Part shown: in pieces, positions 1 to 5,624 of the stretch
How the letters are laid out: every line of letters starts with the position of its first letter
How positions within the stretch are numbered: the stretch's first letter is position 1
Assembly (NCBI GenBank): GCA_016793185.1
Contig: JAEUIK010000759.1
Coordinates: forward strand, 1 to 6,431
Reading direction: 5' to 3'
Source: Planctomycetaceae bacterium
GTDB taxonomy: Bacteria > Planctomycetota > Planctomycetia > Pirellulales > JAEUIK01
DNA: 6,431 bases
The notes under the pieces: model-generated
Databases searched by the model: none
The model's input: only the letters and a program-made list of their open reading frames with translations
What the model was told of the DNA's origin: nothing
Translations under genes and position numbers: made by a program

Positions 1-199
1 CCCGAGCCAGGGTGGCCTCGAGCGTAGTCAGCACCTCTTGCTGATGGAGAACACGGCTCTCGTTCTCGACCTGGCGCTGACTGTTTGCCTGCGAGACGAG
101 ATAGTTCACGACAAGCAGAAGGACGATCAGGCCCAAGCCGGCCACCGTTGCCAGGTGGAGCTTGGGCAAGCGCGCCCGCGTTGAGATCGTGGTCGTCAT
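1..199 (-). CDS. Membrane-anchored sensor, probably a CHASE3-type sensor histidine kinase (N-terminal 66 codons only)
   Basis: The frame opens at an ATG (complement of 197-199) and stays open to the left edge, giving 66 residues. A short basic N-terminus with Arg/Lys at residues 8, 10 and 13 precedes one strongly hydrophobic helix at about residues 16-36 (VAGLGLIVLLLVVNYLV). A polar helical stretch follows, QRQVENESRVLHQQEVLTTL. This resembles the start of CHASE3 extracytoplasmic sensor domains, which usually begin right after the first membrane helix with an 'h-x-x-EVL-x-x-LE' pattern. A Shine-Dalgarno-like AGGT (complement of 208-211) lies 8 nt before the ATG and supports the start. The gene follows the response regulator by 60 bp on the same strand, so co-transcription is likely. 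The kinase core is outside the window, so 'histidine kinase' is inferred from context. A chemoreceptor-like or diguanylate cyclase sensor with the same N-terminus remains possible. Confidence 0.6.
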   Translation of the reverse strand, partial: MTTTISTRARLPKLHLATVAGLGLIVLLLVVNYLVSQANSQRQVENESRVLHQQEVLTTLEATLAR

Positions 200-259
200 T
201 TGCAGCTACCTGGCTGCCAAGCTGGGTGCTCCGGTGCGCCGCGCCGCGACTGCCCCGCG

Positions 260-922
260 CTAGGGAGTTTCCAAGACCCACTGCACCGCGTGCTTCGTCA
301 GCTCCATCGCATTCTTCAGTTCCAGCTTTTCCTTGATGTGCTCGCGATGCGTTTCGACGGTTTTCGGACTCAACTCCAGCTTGGTTGCGATCTGCCGGCT
401 CGTCAAACCCTGGCCGATCATCTCGAAGATTTCTATCTCGCGATCGCTCAACCGTTCGAGCGGGGAGGCGAACGGCGCGGCCTTCGAGCCGACAGCCATC
501 TGCAGCATTCGGTCAGTCATCGACTGGCTCAGATAGATCTTGCCCGACAGGACGGTGCGCACGGCCTGGACGATCGTCCGAATCGCTTCATGTTTGCTGA
601 CGTATCCCATCGCCCCGGCCCGGAGGGCACGCTCGGCAAACAGGGACTCGTCGTGCATCGAAACCACCAGCAACTTGAGGTCGCGATACGTCTCGCGAAA
701 CTCCTTGATCAGCTCGATGCCGTTCCCGTCCTTCAACGCCAGGTCGATGGTCGCCACGTTGGGCTCGGTCGTCGCTGCCAACTGCCGGGCTTCCGTGGCC
801 CCGCTGGCTTCGCCACAGACTTCAAAATCGGGTTGGGTGGAGATCAGCCCAATCAGTCCCTGCCGCAGCAACGGATGGTCGTCGATGATCAGAATGCGGA
901 CGGGCGTCGAGTCTGTGACCAT
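260..922 (-). CDS. NarL/FixJ-family two-component response regulator (receiver + LuxR-type HTH)
   Basis: This 220-residue protein has the usual length and order of a NarL/FixJ regulator. The receiver domain spans about residues 8-125. Its acidic pair is Asp14-Asp15 (LIIDDHPLLRQGL), the phospho-acceptor is Asp60 (ATIDLALKDGNG), the switch Ser is Ser88 (LVVSMHDE) and the conserved Lys is Lys110 (GYVSKHEA). All key residues are present, so it should be phosphorylated and active. The C-terminal LuxR/GerE helix-turn-helix runs from about 156 to 213: LSDREIEIFEMIGQG, then TSRQIATKLELSPKTVETHR with the recognition helix at about 185-196. The start at 922 places the DD pair at the normal distance from the N-terminus. 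Only a weak purine-rich GGCGAG lies upstream. The protein is cytoplasmic and is expected to bind DNA as a dimer once phosphorylated, most likely by the sensor encoded 60 bp downstream. Its targets are unknown. The divergent intergenic region and the transporter beyond it are candidates by position only. Confidence 0.95.
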   Translation of the reverse strand: MVTDSTPVRILIIDDHPLLRQGLIGLISTQPDFEVCGEASGATEARQLAATTEPNVATIDLALKDGNGIELIKEFRETYRDLKLLVVSMHDESLFAERALRAGAMGYVSKHEAIRTIVQAVRTVLSGKIYLSQSMTDRMLQMAVGSKAAPFASPLERLSDREIEIFEMIGQGLTSRQIATKLELSPKTVETHREHIKEKLELKNAMELTKHAVQWVLETP

Positions 923-977
923 AGTGAACGTCTCGCCAAGGACATCGTTTCCGGGGCGCCGGATGCGGAACGCTTCA

Positions 978-990
978 GGAGGTGAGCCCG
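978..990 (+). repeat. 13-bp direct repeat, copy 1
   Basis: The sequence GGAGGTGAGCCCG occurs here and again at 1380-1392. In this copy it is followed directly by CACCGA. In the second copy the same CACCGA follows after a 5-nt insert (TGCCG). The shared block is therefore about 19 bases with one gap, more than expected by chance in under 1 kb. Its function is unknown. Confidence 0.5.
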
Positions 991-993
991 CAC

Positions 994-1015
994 CGACGGC
1001 AATGGAGGGCCGTCG
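994..1015. other. Hairpin upstream of the response regulator
   Basis: CGACGGC (994-1000) and GCCGTCG (1009-1015) form a perfect 7-bp stem around the 8-nt loop AATGGAGG. The hairpin lies 72-93 bp upstream of the regulator start. It would be in the 5' untranslated RNA if the promoter lies in the AT-rich island beyond. No T-run follows on either strand, so it does not look like an intrinsic terminator. Confidence 0.4.
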
Positions 1016-1226
1016 AGAATTCGCGGTCCATGCCGTTCAAGGTAACAGAGTTGGCTCCCCGGTGCCACGACAGCCCGCCGCGGCACCGATGCCAAAATCC
1101 ATCGGCTTCAGGACTTACCGCAATTCTCGCCAACGTCCCAGACGTCATGGAATAGGTGATTAGCTGATGCGTAACTAGGAAAGAATTCCTACTTAATAAT
1201 ACGCAAACACTTCATGTTTTTTGACT

Positions 1227-1241
1227 CGTAATGCCATTACG
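1227..1241. promoter_or_regulatory. Operator-like perfect inverted repeat (7-1-7)
   Basis: CGTAATG, a single C, then CATTACG forms a perfect 15-bp dyad of the kind bound by dimeric regulators. It sits directly after the -35-like TTGACT at 1221-1226, so a bound protein would overlap any promoter there. No consensus of a specific known family was recognised. Confidence 0.4.
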
Positions 1242-1300
1242 ATCTGGTGATATTCCGAAGTTTTTTGGGTATTGAGCATCCGGGAAAACCTGACTGTTTA

Positions 1301-1314
1301 TTACGTTTTCGTAA
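1301..1314. promoter_or_regulatory. Second CGTAA inverted repeat (5-4-5)
   Basis: TTACG, TTTT, CGTAA. The half-site is the same as in the 15-bp dyad at 1227-1241, but with opposite orientation and different spacing. It could be another binding site for the same factor or a small AT-rich hairpin. The evidence is motif repetition only. Confidence 0.3.
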
Positions 1315-1345
1315 GGGTACGCAGTGCCTTGCGCTCGGACGATTC

Positions 1346-1473
1346 TGGCTGGGGGATGCTGGATTCCGACCGAGAGCCGGGAGGTGAGCCCGTGCCGCAC
1401 CGAGGAGGGTGCCCCCGACTTTCTCACCGACCGGGACCTCGAGTGGTGGGCGCTGAGATCGCGATTCCAGCCA
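1346..1473. other. Nested self-complementary segment, possible structured RNA or decayed repeat element
   Basis: Three complementary pairs are nested around a common centre. The outer pair is TGGCTGG (1346-1352) with CCAGCCA (1467-1473). The middle pair is CCGG-GA-GGTGAG (1377-1388) with CTCACC-GA-CCGG (1423-1434), in which the only two non-pairing positions are tandem G-A mismatches. The inner pair is GCACC (1397-1401) with GGTGC (1408-1412). Nesting of this kind could be a structured leader or small RNA, or an old mobile-repeat remnant. It was found by eye, its folding energy was not computed, and no RNA family was recognised. Confidence 0.3.
1380..1392 (+). repeat. 13-bp direct repeat, copy 2
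   Basis: This is the second copy of GGAGGTGAGCCCG (first copy at 978-990), 402 bp away in the same orientation. It forms part of the left arm of the middle stem of the nested structure at 1346-1473. Confidence 0.5.
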
Positions 1474-1743
1474 CCCGACGCAAAGACGCAGTTGCAGCGC
1501 ACTGCCTTGCTCGCCGACACCGCCAAGCCGCTCTCCTGCCAATCGCCATAAACAACTATCCCCCAATGCGTTGCAGCGCTCCGGTTAGTCTCTTGCCACG
1601 CCAGTGCATCGGCCGCCTCTGGAACGCCTGGACGCGGTGGTGCGTGCTTCCGCGTACGGCCTTTTCGCTGGTTGAAGGCAGGCCGAACCCCCACGGCGGG
1701 TTCACTTCTGAATTCCCGGAACGCGCATGCCACGCATCGCATC

Positions 1744-1748
1744 AGGTG
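1744..1748 (+). promoter_or_regulatory. Ribosome binding site deciding the transporter start
   Basis: AGGTG lies 5 nt before the ATG at 1754. The alternative in-frame ATG at 1727 is preceded by GGAACGCGC, a poor match. The conserved SulP sequence starts well after both, so the choice rests on this site. Confidence 0.55.
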
Positions 1749-1753
1749 CGACG

Positions 1754-3925
1754 ATGAGCTCTACGGACGTGACCCGGCCAGTCCCACGGGGCGACCGCGC
1801 CGGCTTCGTGACCTACTTTCGCTCGGACGTCACGGCGGGGTTTCTCGTCTTCTTGATCGCATTGCCGCTGTGCCTGGGGATTTCCGTCGCCTGCGGTTTT
1901 CCGCCGATCGCGGGCATCTTCACCGCGATTCTCGGCGCCGCCATCACCACGGTCCTGAGCGACTCCGAGCTCACCATCAAGGGGCCGGCCGCGGGATTGA
2001 TTGTGATCATCGTGGGGTGCGTTGAGGACTTCGGCGGGGACGGCGTCCTGGGGGGCTTCAACGCGGCCGACATGTCGGCTTACCGAATGGCCCTGGCGGT
2101 TGGGACTGCCGCCGCTTTGCTGCAGATCGCGTTCGGCCTGGGGCGCGCCGGAATCCTCGGCGAGTTTTTTCCCGCGGCAGCCGTGCATGGGATGCTGGCG
2201 GCGATCGGCGTAATCATCATCGCCAAGCAGATTCCGGTTGCCCTGGGAGTCGAGGCGCGGGGAGAGCCGCTCGAGCTACTCTGGGAGTTGCCGCACATCG
2301 TGCTCGAGGCGAATCCCGCCATCGCCCTGATTGGCGTCGTGAGCATGGCGGTGATGTTCAGCTGGCCCCGTCTGCGGCGGGCCGTCCCCCGGCTGAATGC
2401 GGTACCGGCGCCGCTGATCGTGCTGGTCATCGCCGTGCCGCTGGGGATGTTCTTCGACCTGATGCATCAGCACTCGTATTTTCTGCAGGGGCATAAGTAT
2501 CAGCTGGGCGAGCAGTACCTGGTCACGATGCCCGACCGGCCTTTTGGCATGTTTCAGCACATCGTGTTTCCGGATTACGCGGCATTGGCGCTGCCGAAGG
2601 CGTGGAAATGGGTGCTGATGTTCTTCATTGTGGGGAGCCTCGAATCGCTGCTCAGTACCAAAGCCGTCGACCTGATCGATCCTTGGCGGCGCAAGACGAA
2701 CCTCGACCGCGATATGACCGCCGTCGGCATCGCGAACCTGGCGTGCTCGCTGGTCGGTGGCCTCCCCATGATTTCGGAGATCGTCCGCAGCAAAGCCAAT
2801 ATCGATAATGGTGCCCGTACCCGTTTTGCCGACCTCTGGCACGGGGTCTTCCTGCTGCTCTGCGTCGCTTTGATTCCGACGATCCTGCACCGGATCCCGT
2901 TGGCAGCCTTGGCCTCGATGCTGGTTTACACGGGCTATCGCCTGGCACACCCCTCGGAATTTCTGCACGTTTATCATATCGGCCGCGAGCAGCTCATCGT
3001 CTTTGTGGTGACGTTGATCGGCGTGTTGGCCACCGATCTGCTCATCGGGGTGGCTTTGGGGATCGCCGTCAAGCTGGTGATTCACGTGGCTAACGGGGTG
3101 CCGCTGCGGTCGCTTTTTCGCCCTTCGCTCGATGTCTCCGCGGTCGACGAACGGACGGTGCGCATCTCGCTGCGCGATTCGGCCGTCTTCAGCAACTGGA
3201 TTCCGTTCCGCCGCGAGCTCGAGCAGGTCGGGCTGCTGCAGGGCATGAACGTGGTCGTCGACTTGACCGACACCCAACTGGTCGATCACAGCGTGATGGA
3301 CAAGTTAGCGGCCATGCAGCATGATTTCGCCCAACGAGGGCTGAGCCTCACCGTCACCGGGCTCGAGCTGCATCGCCAGCTCTCGCCGCACGAGCACTCG
3401 ACACGGAAACGCGGTCTGGCCCGCATCCGGCGGCTGACCGTGACGGGCGCCGCCGAGCTCGAACCGCGGTTGGCGGCCGAGTTCATCGGCCGCGGTGCCA
3501 CCGGCTACACCTCGATTCCGTGCACGGGCATTGGTCGCCGACAGATTCTGGGGCAGGAGCCCCCCATCGAGCGCCAGTTTCGCATGGAAGTGATCCTTCC
3601 CAAGAACGTCTGCGACGACATTCTGGCCTACTTGCGCCGCGAGATTCTGCCCTCGCAGCACGTGACGGCGTGTGTGGAAGTCGTCGATGTGGTTTGCGTC
3701 GACGCGTTTGTCAGCGAGAGCGTTGCCTTGGACGGGGGGCTCGAGTCGGCGCCGACCAGGCTTTCCAGCAACGGAAGCCCCGGCTCAACCCTCGCCGCCT
3801 CGGTGACCTCCGACGCCGCAGGCACGGAGGCCGCGATTGGCAGCTCCAGTATCGATCGGCCGGGCGAGCCCACGGTTGACGTTCTCAGCGGGCTGCTCAC
3901 GGGCCGCGACGCACTGGCGAAATGA
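1754..3925 (+). CDS. SulP-family anion permease with STAS domain and C-terminal PII-like (SbtB-like) domain
   Basis: This 723-residue inner-membrane transporter belongs to the SulP/SLC26 family (sulfate, bicarbonate or other anions). About 12-14 hydrophobic segments span residues 29-446. They include the family's early PPIAGIFTAIL and IKGPAAGL motifs (about 49-82), the GSLESLLS motif (294-301), and the GGLPMISEIVRSKANI/ARTR stretch (about 335-356). A cytoplasmic STAS domain follows at about 457-543 (VVVDLTDTQLVDHSVMDKL, then LTVTGLE). Beyond it, residues about 557-647 read like a PII-like fold: strand RRLTVTG, helix ELEPRLAAEFIGRG, GATGYT (581-586), a T-loop-like GIGRR, strand FRMEVILPKNV, helix DDILAYL and strand VTACVEVVDVV. 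The order and the GA-x-GYT signature match cyanobacterial SbtB. The last 75 or so residues are Ser/Gly/Ala-rich and probably disordered. The start at 1754 is chosen because AGGTG (1744-1748) lies 5 nt before it. An in-frame ATG at 1727 would add nine residues but lacks such a site. The anion carried is not proven. The PII-like domain favours bicarbonate, although no carbonic anhydrase gene is in view. Confidence 0.93.
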   Translation: MSSTDVTRPVPRGDRAGFVTYFRSDVTAGFLVFLIALPLCLGISVACGFPPIAGIFTAILGAAITTVLSDSELTIKGPAAGLIVIIVGCVEDFGGDGVLGGFNAADMSAYRMALAVGTAAALLQIAFGLGRAGILGEFFPAAAVHGMLAAIGVIIIAKQIPVALGVEARGEPLELLWELPHIVLEANPAIALIGVVSMAVMFSWPRLRRAVPRLNAVPAPLIVLVIAVPLGMFFDLMHQHSYFLQGHKYQLGEQYLVTMPDRPFGMFQHIVFPDYAALALPKAWKWVLMFFIVGSLESLLSTKAVDLIDPWRRKTNLDRDMTAVGIANLACSLVGGLPMISEIVRSKANIDNGARTRFADLWHGVFLLLCVALIPTILHRIPLAALASMLVYTGYRLAHPSEFLHVYHIGREQLIVFVVTLIGVLATDLLIGVALGIAVKLVIHVANGVPLRSLFRPSLDVSAVDERTVRISLRDSAVFSNWIPFRRELEQVGLLQGMNVVVDLTDTQLVDHSVMDKLAAMQHDFAQRGLSLTVTGLELHRQLSPHEHSTRKRGLARIRRLTVTGAAELEPRLAAEFIGRGATGYTSIPCTGIGRRQILGQEPPIERQFRMEVILPKNVCDDILAYLRREILPSQHVTACVEVVDVVCVDAFVSESVALDGGLESAPTRLSSNGSPGSTLAASVTSDAAGTEAAIGSSSIDRPGEPTVDVLSGLLTGRDALAK

Positions 3926-4021
3926 TCACGAAGGTCGCAGTCGCGCAAGCCCTGCGAAACCTCGCGCCGCACGGGATGTGCTTCCCCGCTGCAAGGCAAG
4001 CGCGTCGGGGCTGGGCTGCTG
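3926..4021. other. Convergent intergenic gap
   Basis: The transporter (plus) and the DUF1501 gene (minus) end 96 bp apart. A weak stem CCCCG (3984-3988)/CGGGG (4006-4010) with a 17-nt loop is the only clear inverted repeat. No T-run follows on either strand, so no intrinsic terminator can be called. Confidence 0.5.
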
Positions 4022-5494
4022 TCAGGCGATGATCGGGTGCACGACGTTGCCAGCGACGTCGGTCAGGCGGAAACTCCGCCCATTGTGCTTGAACGTCAAC
4101 TCCGTGTGGTTGATGCCGAGCAGATGCAGGATCGTCGCGTGCAGATCGTTGACACTGACGCGGTTCTCGACGGCTTTATGCCCCAAATCGTCGGTGGCAC
4201 CGTAGTGCGTTCCGCCGCGGACGCCTCCTCCGGCAAACCAGGTGGTAAAGGCGTGCGGATTGTGGTCGCGCCCCGTCCCCCCTTTTTGCACGATCGGGAG
4301 CCGGCCGAATTCACCATTGCACACGACAAGCGTCGAATCGAGCAGGCCGCGCTGCTTCAGGTCAGTCAGCAGGGCCGCGATCGGCTGGTCGGTCTCTCGG
4401 GCGAAACCGGCGTGATTCTTGACGATGTCCGCATGGCCGTCCCAGCTCCGCTCGTTTTCCATGCCGCCACTGTAGATCTGCACGAAGCGGACGCCGTTCT
4501 CCACGAGCCGCCGCGCCGTAAGAACCTGCTTGGCAAAGTGCGCGCACTGGGGATTGTCGAGGCCATACAGCGCCCGAATGTTGGCCGGCTCGCGGTCGAT
4601 ATCCAGCACCTCCGGAGCGACCATCTGCATCCGGTAGGCGAGCTCGAAGCTCTCCACTCGAGCCGATAGATCGGCATCGTGCGTCGCCGCGGCCTGACGG
4701 GCGTTGAGCTTGCGCAAGAGATCGAGCTGTGCCCGTTGAGTCTCGCCCGCCAGATCACTGGGGGGCGCGAGATTGTTGATCGGCGCTCCCTGGGCGTTAA
4801 GAGCGGTCCCTTGGAAAACGCCGGGCAGGAAACCCGCTCCCCAGTTCTGGGCATGCCCCTTGGGCAACCCGCGTCCCAGCGTGTCGTACATCACCACGAA
4901 GCCGGGGAGGTTCTGGTTTTCGCTTCCCAGGCCGTAGGTCACCCAGGCGCCGACGCAGGGAAAGCCCATTCGGCTCATGCCCGTGTTGATTTGAAACAGC
5001 GCCGGCGAGTGATTGTTGGTCTCGGTGAAGCACGAATGAATGAACGCCATATCGTCGACGTGCTGGGAGATCGCCGGAAAGATCTCCGCCGCCCACGTTC
5101 CCGACTGGCCGTGCTGCGCGAACTTGAACGGGCTCTTCATCAACGGGCCGACTTGCTCGGTGAAGAACCCGGTGTTCTTATCGAACCCGGGGAGTTCCTG
5201 TCCGTCGTGCGCGGCCAGCTCGGGCTTGTAGTCCCACGTGTCGACCTGGCTGGGGCCGCCGTTCAGGAAGAGCCAGATCACGCTCTTGGCCTTAGCCGGA
5301 AAGTGCGCGATTCGCGGAGCCAGCGGGTTGAGCGCTCCCGTCGCAGCTTGCGCGGTGGAGCCCAGCAAGCCCTGCTGCTCCAGCAGTCCGGCGAGCGCGA
5401 GGAGGCCGCATCCCGATCCCGCCCGCCGCAAGAACTCGCGGCGACTACGGAAAGCCGGACTCGGAGTGGCAAACCAGTGAGGAAGCAAGTTCAT
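4022..5494 (-). CDS. DUF1501 family protein with Tat signal peptide
   Basis: This 490-residue exported protein belongs to the DUF1501 family (alkaline phosphatase/sulfatase-like fold), which is very common in planctomycetes. The N-terminus carries a twin-arginine signal: SRREFLRR at 17-24, a hydrophobic stretch CGLLALAGLL at 29-38, and a likely cleavage site after AQA at about 50. Family motifs appear in order: WLFLNGGPSQVDTWDYKP (74-91), HSCFTETNNHSPA, VVCNGEFGRLP, GRDHNPHAFTTWFAGGGV and DLHATILHLLGI. The C-terminus is the usual NGRSFRLTDVAGNVV. The length is normal for the family and the frame is intact. An ATG 42 bp upstream (5536) would add 14 Arg/His-rich residues, but it falls inside the loop of a hairpin repeat, so the start at 5494 is preferred. 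The gene lies downstream of a PSD1/DUF1553 gene, its standard partner. The biochemical role of the family is poorly known. Sulfatase-like or polysaccharide-related work in the periplasm is often assumed but not shown here. Confidence 0.95.
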   Translation of the reverse strand: MNLLPHWFATPSPAFRSRREFLRRAGSGCGLLALAGLLEQQGLLGSTAQAATGALNPLAPRIAHFPAKAKSVIWLFLNGGPSQVDTWDYKPELAAHDGQELPGFDKNTGFFTEQVGPLMKSPFKFAQHGQSGTWAAEIFPAISQHVDDMAFIHSCFTETNNHSPALFQINTGMSRMGFPCVGAWVTYGLGSENQNLPGFVVMYDTLGRGLPKGHAQNWGAGFLPGVFQGTALNAQGAPINNLAPPSDLAGETQRAQLDLLRKLNARQAAATHDADLSARVESFELAYRMQMVAPEVLDIDREPANIRALYGLDNPQCAHFAKQVLTARRLVENGVRFVQIYSGGMENERSWDGHADIVKNHAGFARETDQPIAALLTDLKQRGLLDSTLVVCNGEFGRLPIVQKGGTGRDHNPHAFTTWFAGGGVRGGTHYGATDDLGHKAVENRVSVNDLHATILHLLGINHTELTFKHNGRSFRLTDVAGNVVHPIIA

Positions 5495-5523
5495 AGCCAA
5501 TCGCCCGCTCCGGTGTCCTCGAT

Positions 5524-5546
5524 GGCAGGCCTTCACAGGGCCGGCC
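5524..5546. repeat. REP-like hairpin repeat, unit A
   Basis: This 23-bp unit lies 36 bp from its partner unit B (5560-5582) in the same orientation. The two match at 17 of 23 positions. It folds on itself around the loop CAC (5534-5536), with arms GGCCTT and AGGGCC plus outer GGC/GCC pairs. Compared with unit B, the innermost pair changed from C-G to T-A, a compensatory change that keeps the stem. It lies in the spacer between the two minus-strand genes. Confidence 0.55.
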
Positions 5547-5559
5547 GTTGTTCAATTGT

Positions 5560-5582
5560 GGCTGGCCTCTACGAGGCCGGCT
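5560..5582. repeat. REP-like hairpin repeat, unit B
   Basis: GCTGGCCTC (5561-5569) pairs with GAGGCCGGC (5573-5581) around the 3-nt loop TAC, with only one T-G wobble. This is the better preserved of the two units. CAATTG (5553-5558), a 6-bp palindrome, lies in the 13-bp link between the units. No T-run follows, so an RNA-stability or interspersed-repeat role fits better than an intrinsic terminator. Confidence 0.55.
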
Positions 5583-5584
5583 CT

Positions 5585-5596
5585 GGGCAGCTGCCC
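5585..5596. repeat. 12-bp perfect palindrome GGGCAGCTGCCC
   Basis: This perfect dyad lies 3 bp beyond hairpin unit B and about 30 bp past the stop of the PSD1 gene. It may be part of the same repeat cluster or a protein-binding site. With no central loop it is a poor RNA hairpin. Confidence 0.4.
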
Positions 5597-5624
5597 TTTG
5601 GTTCCGCGATTACCCGCCGTTCCG

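Larger units (their letters stand above)
1150..1320. promoter_or_regulatory. AT-rich island with inverted repeats and recurring CGTAA: candidate divergent control region
   Basis: This stretch is clearly richer in A+T than the surrounding DNA and has two T6 runs (1217-1222 and 1261-1266). The word CGTAA/TTACG occurs five times: 1170-1174, 1227-1231, 1237-1241, 1301-1305 and 1310-1314. Four copies form two inverted pairs. A further inverted repeat combines an outer pair TGCGTA/TACGCA (1168-1173/1200-1205) with an inner pair TAGGAA/TTCCTA (1176-1181/1186-1191). A TTGACT that resembles a -35 box (1221-1226) abuts one inverted repeat, but no matching -10 lies at normal spacing. The position between divergent genes and the base composition suggest promoters and operators. 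The binding protein is unknown. Confidence 0.4.
923..1753. other. Long divergent intergenic region, no supported gene
   Basis: About 830 bp separate the regulator start (922, minus) from the transporter start (1754, plus). Open frames of 100-176 codons exist on both strands here, but they overlap one another and their translations are rich in Arg, Ser, Pro and Cys with no recognisable domain. I therefore treat the stretch as non-coding. Visible contents are a 7-bp-stem hairpin at 994-1015, a 13-bp direct repeat at 978-990 and 1380-1392, an AT-rich island at about 1150-1320 with several inverted repeats, and a set of nested complementary segments at 1346-1473. The promoters of both divergent genes should lie here, but no clear -35/-10 pair could be assigned. 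Confidence 0.6.

Noticed and set aside
200..985. 261-codon open frame on the plus strand
   Set aside because: It is antisense to the response regulator, whose receiver and HTH motifs are unambiguous.
1205..1222. AAACA-CTTCA-TGTTT hairpin followed by Ts as an intrinsic terminator
   Set aside because: The stem is 5 bp and almost all A-T, too weak for a terminator. No plus-strand gene ends upstream of it.
1221..1254. Sigma70-type promoter with TTGACT and GATATT
   Set aside because: The spacing between the two boxes is about 22 bp instead of 16-18, and nothing better lies at normal distance. Only the regulatory region as a whole is reported.
1212..1742. 176-codon minus-strand frame in the large gap (and overlapping frames on both strands)
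   Set aside because: It has no domain, no good ribosome site, an Arg/Ser/Pro/Cys-rich composition, and competing frames of similar length on the other strand. It also runs through the AT-rich island and repeats.
2276..3289. 337-codon open frame on the minus strand
   Set aside because: It is antisense to the SulP transporter. The translation is rich in Gln, His, Asp and Arg, as expected from reading a hydrophobic protein gene backwards.
3984..4010. Possible terminator between the convergent genes
   Set aside because: The stem is only 5 bp with a 17-nt loop, and there is no T-run on either side.
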